Shown: positions 1 to 5,761 of the stretch, in pieces
Numbering within the stretch: position 1 is the stretch's first letter
How the letters are laid out: every line of letters begins with the position of its first letter
Source: Rhodoferax sp.
Lineage (GTDB): Bacteria; Pseudomonadota; Gammaproteobacteria; Burkholderiales; Burkholderiaceae_C
Direction of reading: 5' to 3'
Assembly (NCBI GenBank): GCA_030833685.1
Contig: JAURGS010000055.1
Location: 1 to 11,596 of the forward strand
Length of the DNA stretch: 11,596 nucleotides
The notes under the pieces: generated by a model
The model's database searches: none
Seen by the model: the letters and a program-made list of their open reading frames with translations, nothing else
What the model was told of the DNA's origin: nothing
Program-made: the position numbers and the translations under genes

Positions 1-42
1 CGAGAACAACACAGAGACCACCCGTTTGAAAGAAGGTAATCC

Positions 43-381
43 ATGAAACAGATCACTGCCATCATCAAGCCGTTCAAACTTGAAGAAGTGCGCGAAGCTT
101 TGGCTGACTGCGGCGTCAATGGCCTGACCGTAATTGAGGTGAAAGGCTTTGGTCGACAGAAGGGGCATACCGAGCTGTACCGGGGGGCTGAATACGTGGT
201 TGACTTCCTGCCCAAGGTCAAGATCGAGGTGGTGGTCAAGGACGAGGACCTGGACCGCTGCGTCGATGCCATTGTCAAGGCTGCACACACGGGCAAGATT
301 GGTGACGGCAAGATTTTTGTCACGCCGGTGGAGAGCGTGATTCGAATTCGTACCGGAGAGCTCGACGAGTCCGCGGTCTAA
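43..381 (+). CDS. glnB: Nitrogen regulatory protein P-II (GlnB/GlnK family)
   Basis: A 112-residue PII trimeric signal protein, the usual family length. It senses 2-oxoglutarate and ATP/ADP and, in proteobacteria, relays nitrogen status to NtrB, GlnE and other partners after uridylylation by GlnD. Visible hallmarks: the T-loop (about residues 37-55) with GQKGHTELYRGAEY-type sequence and the uridylylated Tyr51; the B-loop TGKIGDGKIF at 83-92, which binds nucleotide phosphates; and RIRTGE at 101-106 in the C-loop. The ATG has an AGAAGG-like ribosome binding site a few bases upstream. No amtB follows, which favours the GlnB rather than the GlnK paralogue, although sequence alone does not separate them. 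The gene upstream lies outside the window. Its TAA shares two bases with the TAG of the convergent RDD gene. Confidence 0.96.
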   Translation: MKQITAIIKPFKLEEVREALADCGVNGLTVIEVKGFGRQKGHTELYRGAEYVVDFLPKVKIEVVVKDEDLDRCVDAIVKAAHTGKIGDGKIFVTPVESVIRIRTGELDESAV

Positions 382-905
382 GCAGCAGGCTTTTTCGGGG
401 CTCGGCTATCGATCAGTTGCGTGCCGGCTAGTGCGTCGTGCCAGAACTGACCCCGTGGGTGCAACAAACTGAGAATGGCCCAGCACACAATCCAGCCGCT
501 GGTGACCACCAAGGCTTGCGCGCCCGACCAGGATCCCCACCACGCCGCGCCCAACGGCGGCAAAAACCAGACCCAGCACAGAACATAGCGAACAAGAGCG
601 CGCACCTGGGACAGGTTTGCCCCGCGACTGTTGACGACACGAATGCGCCAAGTTTTCATGGCCAAAGTCTGCCCTTTAGACCAAAGCCAGACGAAGTAAA
701 TACCGAAAATAACAAAAAGAAAAGCCTGCAGCTCATGCCGGTTTTGCAGACCATGACGCGTCTGCGTCAGTGCGCTAAACAGGTAGCCTGAGACAAAAAC
801 GACGCCAAACAGCAACATGCCTTCGTAGGCCCAGCAGGCCATGCGCCGCAATAACGAGGGCGCCTGCAAGCCATCGACAAGGGGCTTTTTTTCCCGGTTG
901 GTCAT
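378..905 (-). CDS. RDD family integral membrane protein
   Basis: A predicted 175-residue inner-membrane protein of the RDD family; the function of most members is unknown. Four hydrophobic segments are visible at about residues 27-47, 62-77, 107-122 and 131-148. Family features: a basic-aromatic first helix entry (LLRRMACWAYEGMLL, with the RDD Arg at its start), the amphipathic KTWRIRVVNSRG segment near 84-95 and the closing FWHDALAGT motif near 154-162. I place the start at the ATG at 905 (MTNREKK) because the extra 27 residues from a start at 986 look non-conserved; no strong Shine-Dalgarno sequence supports either choice. It converges on glnB with overlapping stops and is divergent from ilvB. 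It is probably a single-gene unit and nothing nearby indicates its job. Confidence 0.85.
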   Translation of the reverse strand: MTNREKKPLVDGLQAPSLLRRMACWAYEGMLLFGVVFVSGYLFSALTQTRHGLQNRHELQAFLFVIFGIYFVWLWSKGQTLAMKTWRIRVVNSRGANLSQVRALVRYVLCWVWFLPPLGAAWWGSWSGAQALVVTSGWIVCWAILSLLHPRGQFWHDALAGTQLIDSRAPKKPAA

Positions 906-1183
906 AGCGCAGATTGTCGGGCAAGGCTGGGATAGACCAAGCGTGCCGAGTGCCTGCGCTAACCATCGACCCCCACAATTTCCCAAAAAATTATGCGCAA
1001 TGATTTTTAAGTCTTTGTTGCAGTGCGATAATCCGCTTCTGCAATTTGAAAGGCAAACGGGTCCTGGCCCGGCGTGTGTATCGCAACGCCCATGGTCATG
1101 GCCTCAAGTCTCGACATGGCACCACAAGTGCTGATGAAGAGGCACCCAAGTTATTTCGTCAGAGAAATTCACAAAGGTTCATC
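906..1183. promoter_or_regulatory. Divergent intergenic region, upstream leader of ilvB
   Basis: This 278-base region separates the divergent RDD gene and ilvB and must hold both promoters. The left half is AT-rich around 979-1010. The right half (about 1039-1183) would be the ilvB 5' leader. I see no leader peptide rich in Ile, Leu or Val and no terminator with a T-tract, so classical attenuation is not supported here. There are small stems: CGGG/CCCG at 1058-1061/1068-1071, and GTGC at 1128-1131, which can pair either with GCAC at 1119-1122 or with GCAC at 1142-1145. Their significance is unproven. Confidence 0.5.
1024..1032 (+). promoter_or_regulatory. Candidate extended -10 promoter of ilvBNC
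   Basis: TGCGATAAT matches the extended -10 pattern TGnTATAAT with one mismatch in the hexamer. At 17-base spacing the -35 would be TTTTTA (1004-1009), only a 3/6 match, as is acceptable for extended -10 promoters. Transcription would begin near 1039 and give a leader of about 145 bases. Assigned by motif only. Confidence 0.35.
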
Positions 1184-2995
1184 ATGGAAATTTCCAAAAC
1201 TGAAACGGGCATGGCTGCCAAGGCAGCGCAATCTGCGCAGGATGCGGCAGAGGCGTCGAGCGATCACCAATTAGACACGGAACTGCGTGGCGCAGAGATC
1301 CTGGTCAAGGCGCTTGAAGCTGAAAACGTCAAATACATTTGGGGCTACCCAGGCGGCGCGGTCTTGCACATCTACGACGCCGTATTTAAGCAAGAATCCA
1401 TTCAACACGTGTTGGTGCGCCACGAGCAGGCGGCAGTCCATGCTGCAGATGGCTACGCCCGAGCCACTGGGGATGTTGGTGTGGCGCTGGTCACGTCGGG
1501 CCCTGGTTTGACCAATGCGGTCACGGGCATAGCAACGGCCTATATGGACAGCATTCCGATGGTCATCATTTCCGGACAGGTGCCCACCCATGCCATCGGG
1601 CTGGATGCTTTCCAGGAATGCGATACGGTGGGTATCACCCGGCCTATCGTCAAACACAATTTTTTGGTCAAGGATGCGCGTGATGTCGCCGAGACCATGA
1701 AGAAGGCGTTTCACATCGCACGTACCGGCCGGCCTGGTCCGGTGGTGGTGGACATCCCGAAGGATGTCTCCTTTAAAAAAGTGCCTTACCAAGGGTATCC
1801 GACAAGCGTGCAAATGCGCTCGTACAACCCCGTTCGCAAAGGGCATGGCGGGCAGATACGCAAGGCCTTGCAGTTATTGATGGCGGCTAAGCGCCCCTTT
1901 ATTTACACCGGTGGCGGCGTTCTCCTGAGCAATGCCTCAGCGCAACTACGTGAATTGGTCGACATGCTGGGTTACCCCTGCACCAACACCTTGATGGGAT
2001 TGGGTGCCTACCCGGCCAGCGATCGCAAGTTCTTGGGCATGTTGGGTATGCACGGAACACTGGAGGCCAACAGTGCGATGCAGAACTGTGACGTGTTGTT
2101 GGCAGTAGGGGCACGTTTTGACGATCGCGTGATCGGTAACCCCAAACACTTTGCGCAGAATGAGCGCAAGATCATCCATGTTGACATTGATCCGTCGAGC
2201 ATCTCCAAGCGCGTGCGGGTCGACATCCCCATCGTTGGTGATGTGAAGGACGTTCTGAGCGAGATGATCGCGATGATCAAAGAAGGCGCGATGCGACCAG
2301 ACACGCAAGCTTTGCAGTCCTGGTGGGAGTCGATCGAAGGTTGGCGAAAGCGTGACTGCCTGAAGTACAAGCCTGGCTCTGGCGAGATCATCAAGCCTCA
2401 ACATGTCGTTCAGACGCTTTGGAACATGACCAAGGATGACGACGTTTACATCACGTCTGACGTTGGTCAGCATCAGATGTGGGCGGCACAGTACTACGGT
2501 TTTGACCAGCCACGCCGCTGGATCAACTCGGGGGGGCTGGGCACTATGGGTGTCGGTATCCCTTACGCCATGGGTATTAAGCTTGCGAAACCGGAAAGCG
2601 AAGTCTTTTGTATCTCGGGCGAAGGCTCGGTACAAATGAACATTCAGGAACTCTCCACCTGCTTGCAGTACAACACACCCATCAAGATCCTGAGCTTAAA
2701 TAACCGGTATCTGGGTATGGTGCGGCAGTGGCAAGAACTCGAATACGAGGGCCGCTACAGCCACAGTTATATGGACGCGCTACCAGACTTCGTGAAGTTG
2801 GCTGAGTCCTATGGGCATGTTGGCATGCTGATCCAACGCTCCGAGGACGTTGAGCCTGCGCTGCGCGAGGCACGCAAGCTCAAAGACCGAACCGTTTTCA
2901 TGGATTTTCGAACGGACCCCACGGAGAACGTGTTCCCGATGGTTCAGGCCGGCAAGGGCATCACGGAGATGCTGCTGGGCACTGAAGACCTTTAA
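1184..2995 (+). CDS. ilvB: Acetolactate synthase, large catalytic subunit
   Basis: A 603-residue ThDP/FAD/Mg-dependent acetohydroxyacid synthase catalytic subunit (ilvI in enteric naming). It condenses pyruvate with pyruvate or 2-ketobutyrate, the first common step of Val/Leu and Ile synthesis. Visible features: GYPGGAVLHIYD near 54-65; the catalytic Glu81 in RHEQAAVHAADGYAR; the central FAD-binding domain at roughly 220-375; and the C-terminal ThDP domain with GEGSVQMN at 479-486 and LNNRYLGMVRQW beginning near 505. The first acidic residue of the metal-binding motif is Glu480 where enteric enzymes have Asp; I recall this variant from other betaproteobacteria. An Ala/Ser-rich extension of about 33 residues precedes the conserved region. 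I chose the ATG at 1184, with AAGG upstream, over an in-frame TTG at 1046. It heads the operon, and ilvN follows after 84 bases. Confidence 0.97.
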   Translation: MEISKTETGMAAKAAQSAQDAAEASSDHQLDTELRGAEILVKALEAENVKYIWGYPGGAVLHIYDAVFKQESIQHVLVRHEQAAVHAADGYARATGDVGVALVTSGPGLTNAVTGIATAYMDSIPMVIISGQVPTHAIGLDAFQECDTVGITRPIVKHNFLVKDARDVAETMKKAFHIARTGRPGPVVVDIPKDVSFKKVPYQGYPTSVQMRSYNPVRKGHGGQIRKALQLLMAAKRPFIYTGGGVLLSNASAQLRELVDMLGYPCTNTLMGLGAYPASDRKFLGMLGMHGTLEANSAMQNCDVLLAVGARFDDRVIGNPKHFAQNERKIIHVDIDPSSISKRVRVDIPIVGDVKDVLSEMIAMIKEGAMRPDTQALQSWWESIEGWRKRDCLKYKPGSGEIIKPQHVVQTLWNMTKDDDVYITSDVGQHQMWAAQYYGFDQPRRWINSGGLGTMGVGIPYAMGIKLAKPESEVFCISGEGSVQMNIQELSTCLQYNTPIKILSLNNRYLGMVRQWQELEYEGRYSHSYMDALPDFVKLAESYGHVGMLIQRSEDVEPALREARKLKDRTVFMDFRTDPTENVFPMVQAGKGITEMLLGTEDL

Positions 2996-3020
2996 AACAA
3001 ACCAAGACGAATCTATTGCG

Positions 3021-3057
3021 TGCCAAGCTTGCAGGTTACCGCCTGCGGGGGAGGGCA
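3021..3057 (+). ncRNA. Candidate structured cis-RNA element between ilvB and ilvN
   Basis: The 84-base gap between ilvB and ilvN folds on paper into a two-part stem. The inner arm is 3028-3036 with 3041-3049 around a 4-base TACC loop (core GCAGG/CCTGC plus three G-U-type pairs and one inner wobble). The outer arm is TGCC 3021-3024 with GGCA 3054-3057, and an asymmetric internal loop lies between them. The ilvN Shine-Dalgarno sequence (GAGG near 3065-3068) begins only a few bases downstream, so folding could affect ilvN translation. I recall a published betaproteobacterial RNA class, the ilvH motif, tied to acetolactate synthase genes, but I cannot test this sequence against its consensus. There is no T-tract, so this is not an intrinsic terminator. 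Confidence 0.4.
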
Positions 3058-3079
3058 GCGAAAAGAGGAATCATTCAAC

Positions 3080-3571
3080 ATGAAACACATTATTGCGGTA
3101 CTGCTGGAAAACGAGCCTGGCGCGCTTTCGCGCGTGGTTGGATTGTTTTCTGCGCGTGGTTACAACATCGAGTCACTTACCGTGGCACCCACGGAAGACG
3201 CCAGCCTCTCTAGGATGACAATCCAAACCACGGGCTCCGACGACGTGATTGAGCAAATCACCAAGCATCTCAACCGACTGATTGAAGTTGTCAAGGTTGT
3301 GGACCTGACGGAGGGCGCTTACACCGAACGCGAGCTGATGATGGTGAAGGTTCGTGCAGTGGGCAAAGAGCGCGAAGAGATGAAGCGCATGGCTGATATT
3401 TTTCGCGGCCGAATTATTGATGTGACCGACAAAAGCTACACGATTGAATTGACTGGCGACCAGGCGAAAAATGATGCCTTCCTGGGCGCACTTGAGCGCG
3501 GTGCGATATTGGAGACAGTACGAACGGGTGCCAGCGGTATTGGCCGCGGCGAGCGGATTTTGCGAGTTTGA
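3080..3571 (+). CDS. ilvN: Acetolactate synthase, small regulatory subunit
   Basis: A 163-residue regulatory subunit, the same length as E. coli IlvH, which it closely resembles. It binds and activates the catalytic subunit and confers valine feedback inhibition. The N-terminal ACT domain (about 2-75) reads HIIAVLLENEPGALSRVVGL and continues to GYNIESLTVAP. Asn11, Gly14 and Asn29, positions linked to valine binding in E. coli IlvH, are all present, so valine sensitivity is predicted. A C-terminal domain (about 80-163) contains IFRGRIIDVT. The ATG at 3080 has AGAGGA upstream, and an earlier in-frame start at 3020 lies in the structured gap and is unlikely. ilvC follows after 20 bases. Confidence 0.96.
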   Translation: MKHIIAVLLENEPGALSRVVGLFSARGYNIESLTVAPTEDASLSRMTIQTTGSDDVIEQITKHLNRLIEVVKVVDLTEGAYTERELMMVKVRAVGKEREEMKRMADIFRGRIIDVTDKSYTIELTGDQAKNDAFLGALERGAILETVRTGASGIGRGERILRV

Positions 3572-3591
3572 TTTCTAAACGGAGATTTGAA

Positions 3592-4608
3592 ATGAAAGTT
3601 TTTTACGACAAAGATTGTGATTTGAGCCTGATCAAGGGCAAAACGGTGGCCATTATTGGTTACGGCAGCCAGGGTCACGCGCATGCGCAGAACTTGAACG
3701 ACAGCGGCGTCAAGGTGGTTGTGGGTTTGCGAAAGGGCGGCGCCTCATGGGACAAGGTAGGCAAAGCGGGACTCACGGTGATGGAAGTCAATGACGCAGT
3801 CAAGTCCGCTGATGTGGTCATGATCTTGTTGCCTGATGAGCAGATTGCGCAGGTCTACAGTGAAAACGTGGCGCCAAATATTCGCAAAGGAGCGTCTTTG
3901 GCGTTTGCGCACGGCTTTAACGTCCACTACAACCAGGTCGTGCCGCGCGCCGATTTGGATGTCTGGATGGTTGCCCCCAAGGCACCCGGTCACACCGTGC
4001 GCAACACGTACACCCAGGGTGGAGGGGTTCCACACCTGGTTGCTGTCCATCAGGACAAGAGCGGTAAGGCGCGGGATTTGGCCCTGTCTTACGCCATGGC
4101 CAATGGTGGCGGCAAAGCAGGCATCATCGAGACCAATTTCAAAGAAGAGACTGAGACCGATTTGTTCGGTGAGCAAACTGTTTTGTGTGGCGGCGCCGTC
4201 GAGCTCATCAAGATGGGTTATGAGACCTTGGTTGAGGCCGGCTACGCGCCAGAGATGGCCTACTTCGAGTGTCTGCACGAACTTAAACTCATCGTGGACC
4301 TGATTTATGAAGGCGGCATCGCCAACATGAATTATTCGATCTCTAACAATGCTGAGTTTGGCGAGTATGTAACTGGTCCTGAAGTCATCAACGCCGAGAG
4401 CCGCAAAGCGATGCAAAACGCGCTCAAGCGCATTCAGAATGGTGACTACGCCAAGATGTTCATTCTGGAGGGGCGCACCAATTATCCGAGCATGACCGCG
4501 CGTCGACGCAATATGGCCGAGCACAGCATTGAGGTGGTCGGCGCCCAGCTTCGTGCCATGATGCCCTGGATCGCCAAGAATAAGCTGGTCGATCAAACGC
4601 GCAACTGA
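3592..4608 (+). CDS. ilvC: Ketol-acid reductoisomerase (NADP-dependent, class I)
   Basis: A 338-residue class I (short) KARI. It isomerises and reduces 2-acetolactate or 2-aceto-2-hydroxybutyrate to the dihydroxy acids, the second step of Val/Leu/Ile synthesis. The N-terminal Rossmann domain carries GYGSQG at 23-28, and VVGLRKGGASW at about 43-53 fits NADPH binding. His107, Lys130, the Mg ligands Asp190, Glu194, Glu226 and Glu230, and Ser251 all fall at the standard class I positions. The ATG at 3592 follows GGAG with 7 bases between. It is the last gene of the ilvBNC operon, and a strong terminator begins 34 bases after the stop. Confidence 0.97.
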   Translation: MKVFYDKDCDLSLIKGKTVAIIGYGSQGHAHAQNLNDSGVKVVVGLRKGGASWDKVGKAGLTVMEVNDAVKSADVVMILLPDEQIAQVYSENVAPNIRKGASLAFAHGFNVHYNQVVPRADLDVWMVAPKAPGHTVRNTYTQGGGVPHLVAVHQDKSGKARDLALSYAMANGGGKAGIIETNFKEETETDLFGEQTVLCGGAVELIKMGYETLVEAGYAPEMAYFECLHELKLIVDLIYEGGIANMNYSISNNAEFGEYVTGPEVINAESRKAMQNALKRIQNGDYAKMFILEGRTNYPSMTARRRNMAEHSIEVVGAQLRAMMPWIAKNKLVDQTRN

Positions 4609-4642
4609 TTGGACTTGCCAGTAATCTGGAAGCGCTGAGAAC

Positions 4643-4666
4643 AAAAGGCCACTTCGGTGGCCTTTT
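4643..4666 (+). terminator. Intrinsic terminator of the ilvBNC operon
   Basis: A perfect 10-bp stem, AAAAGGCCAC (4643-4652) with GTGGCCTTTT (4657-4666), capped by a TTCG tetraloop. The A-rich 5' side and T-rich 3' side make it potentially active in both directions. It ends the ilv operon and separates it from pssA. Confidence 0.9.
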
Positions 4667-4674
4667 GTTATGAT
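4666..4674 (+). promoter_or_regulatory. Candidate extended -10 promoter of pssA
   Basis: TGTTATGAT fits the extended -10 pattern TGnTATAAT with five of six hexamer bases. No recognisable -35 is present because that position lies inside the terminator stem. The predicted start near 4681 gives a 23-base leader. The element shares its first T with the ilv terminator's T-tract. Confidence 0.5.
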
Positions 4675-4680
4675 GAATTC

Positions 4681-4695
4681 GCCCGCTTACCGGGC
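4681..4695 (+). promoter_or_regulatory. 5' hairpin in the pssA leader
   Basis: GCCCG (4681-4685) and CGGGC (4691-4695) form a perfect 5-bp stem with loop CTTAC, placed at the predicted 5' end of the pssA transcript. Only eight bases separate it from the ATG, and no Shine-Dalgarno sequence is visible. It may protect the 5' end or tune translation; this is inference. Confidence 0.4.
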
Positions 4696-4703
4696 ACAAA
4701 CAC

Positions 4704-5522
4704 ATGGTTAATCAAGACTCATCCAATTCCCAGACCGCTGAGGTTGATCCGCCTCGCAAAGCGCCGCGCAAAGGCGTGTACATCCTGCCCAATCTTTTTA
4801 CGCTTGCGGCCTTGTTTTTTGGGTTTTATGCGGTGGTCATGGCGATCAACCATCGCTTTGATTTGTCTGCATTGGGCGTGTTCGCTGCAATGGTTCTAGA
4901 TAGTCTGGATGGTCGAGTGGCCCGAATGACGCGGACCCAAAGCGCTTTTGGCGAGCAAATGGACTCGTTGTCGGACATGGTGTCTTTTGGTGCTGCCCCA
5001 GCCTTGATCTCCTACGTCTGGTCTCTCCAAGAATTGGGGCGTTGGGGCTGGATTGCTGCTTTTGTTTACTGTGCCTGTGCAGCCCTCCGATTAGCCCGCT
5101 TCAATGTCAACACAGGCGTGGTCGATAAGCGTTATTTCCAGGGTCTGCCGTCACCAGCGGCGGCTGCCATCCTGATCGGATTTATTTGGGTGATGAACGA
5201 TCAGGGTTGGACCGGCGACAGCCTGCGTTGGCAGACGTTTGCGCTGGCTCTTTTCGCGGGCTTGAGTATGGTGACCAATGTGCCGTTCTACAGCTTCAAA
5301 GAAATTCATTTCAAGCGAAGCGTTCCCTTCATTGTGATTGTGATGATTGCGATCGCCATTGCGGTGATCAATATTGACCCGCCTATCGTTTTGTTCAGCC
5401 TGTTCTTGGCTTATGGCCTTAGCGGCTACGTGGTCTATATTTATCGGCGGATGAAAGGTATTCCGACCAGCGTGATCAGCACCTCCAAGGACGCGCCCGA
5501 AGAACGCGGATTGCACCGTTGA
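4704..5522 (+). CDS. pssA: CDP-diacylglycerol-serine O-phosphatidyltransferase
   Basis: A 272-residue membrane enzyme of the CDP-alcohol phosphatidyltransferase family. It makes phosphatidylserine, the precursor of phosphatidylethanolamine, at the inner membrane. The full family signature is present: Asp66, Asp69-Gly70, Ala73-Arg74, Gly83, Asp87 and Asp91 (DSLDGRVAR, then GEQMDSLSD). Hydrophobic segments lie at about 28-47, 53-65, 95-125, 145-165, 175-195 and 207-240. The hydrophilic N-terminus is about 24 residues, and the ATG at 4704 is the only reasonable start despite lacking a Shine-Dalgarno sequence. In some betaproteobacteria psd, the next pathway enzyme, sits between ilvC and pssA; here it does not. 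Probably transcribed alone from its own promoter. Confidence 0.95.
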   Translation: MVNQDSSNSQTAEVDPPRKAPRKGVYILPNLFTLAALFFGFYAVVMAINHRFDLSALGVFAAMVLDSLDGRVARMTRTQSAFGEQMDSLSDMVSFGAAPALISYVWSLQELGRWGWIAAFVYCACAALRLARFNVNTGVVDKRYFQGLPSPAAAAILIGFIWVMNDQGWTGDSLRWQTFALALFAGLSMVTNVPFYSFKEIHFKRSVPFIVIVMIAIAIAVINIDPPIVLFSLFLAYGLSGYVVYIYRRMKGIPTSVISTSKDAPEERGLHR

Positions 5523-5585
5523 GGTTCGAGGCGTTGGTTTTTCGAAACGCTGCCTAAGGTCGGGCAGGTTTGTCGGCGGACTCTG

Positions 5586-5594
5586 TGCTACATT
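5586..5594 (+). promoter_or_regulatory. Candidate extended -10 promoter of leuL-leuA
   Basis: TGCTACATT fits the extended -10 form TGnTATAAT with four of six hexamer bases. TTGTCG at 5570-5575 resembles a -35 but is only 13 bases away, which is too short. The expected start, about 7 bases after the hexamer, is near 5601, two bases before the leader-peptide ATG. This would explain why no ribosome binding site precedes that ATG. Confidence 0.45.
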
Positions 5595-5602
5595 ACCAAC
5601 GT

Positions 5603-5656
5603 ATGAAAACAGTGTTGCTATCGCTACGACTAACGTCCTACGGGCGACGTTGTTAG
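5603..5656 (+). CDS. leuL: leu operon leader peptide (attenuation peptide)
   Basis: A 17-codon reading frame, MKTVLLSLRLTSYGRRC, ending in TAG at 5654. Four of its codons are Leu within six positions (residues 5, 6, 8 and 10), read as TTG, CTA, CTA, CTA. CTA appears to be a seldom-used leucine codon in the neighbouring genes, so it should be especially sensitive to charged tRNA-Leu. The frame sits directly before an intrinsic terminator and leuA. This matches the architecture of known leucine leader peptides, in which ribosome stalling at Leu codons prevents termination. No Shine-Dalgarno sequence is visible, and translation may start at or near the transcript's 5' end. The peptide itself is not expected to have a function. 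Confidence 0.82.
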   Translation: MKTVLLSLRLTSYGRRC

Positions 5657-5709
5657 CGTCTTGGCGCATCAATCTTCGAAGCCCGTTTGCCAGTGCAGCG
5701 GGCTTTTTT
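5632..5709 (+). promoter_or_regulatory. Leucine transcription attenuator of leuA
   Basis: Three mutually exclusive pairings are visible. Protector hairpin: AACGTC 5632-5637 with GACGTT 5646-5651. Antiterminator: ACGGGC 5640-5645 with GCCCGT 5681-5686. Terminator: AAGCCCG 5679-5685 with CGGGCTT 5699-5705. The antiterminator takes the 5' arm of the terminator, and its own upstream strand lies in the last third of the leader-peptide frame. A ribosome stalled at the first Leu codons leaves 5640-5645 free and allows read-through into leuA. A ribosome that reaches the stop at 5654 covers it and lets the terminator form. Pairings were derived by eye. Confidence 0.8.
5679..5709 (+). terminator. Attenuator terminator before leuA
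   Basis: A 7-bp stem, AAGCCCG/CGGGCTT (5679-5685/5699-5705), continues inward imperfectly through GC/GC (5689-5690/5695-5696). A run of six T at 5704-5709 follows. It lies 52 bases upstream of the leuA ATG and is therefore regulatory rather than the end of pssA. Confidence 0.85.
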
Positions 5710-5761
5710 GTTGGTAAGTCCCAATCGAGCACCGGCAACGATTGAATAAGGAGTGAGGGAA

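Noticed and set aside
1000..1134. A 44-codon plus-strand frame (MIFKSLLQCDNPLLQF...) upstream of ilvB as a branched-chain leader peptide
   Set aside because: Its ATG precedes the likely promoter, the Leu residues are scattered rather than clustered, and no terminator follows.
1946..2635. A 229-codon minus-strand frame opposite ilvB, and similar frames at 1271-1846 and 2008-2394
   Set aside because: All are antisense to the conserved ilvB, show no family motif and no ribosome binding site; they are mirror frames of a GC-biased gene.
3745..4644. A 299-codon open frame on the minus strand opposite ilvC
   Set aside because: It lies antisense to a complete, highly conserved ilvC, has no recognisable domain, and its length follows from the codon bias of ilvC.
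5529..5555. Stem GCGTT/AACGC (5531-5535/5546-5550) as a pssA terminator
   Set aside because: Only 5 bp with an 11-base loop and no T-tract after it. The T-tract terminator at 5679-5709 belongs to the leuA attenuator.
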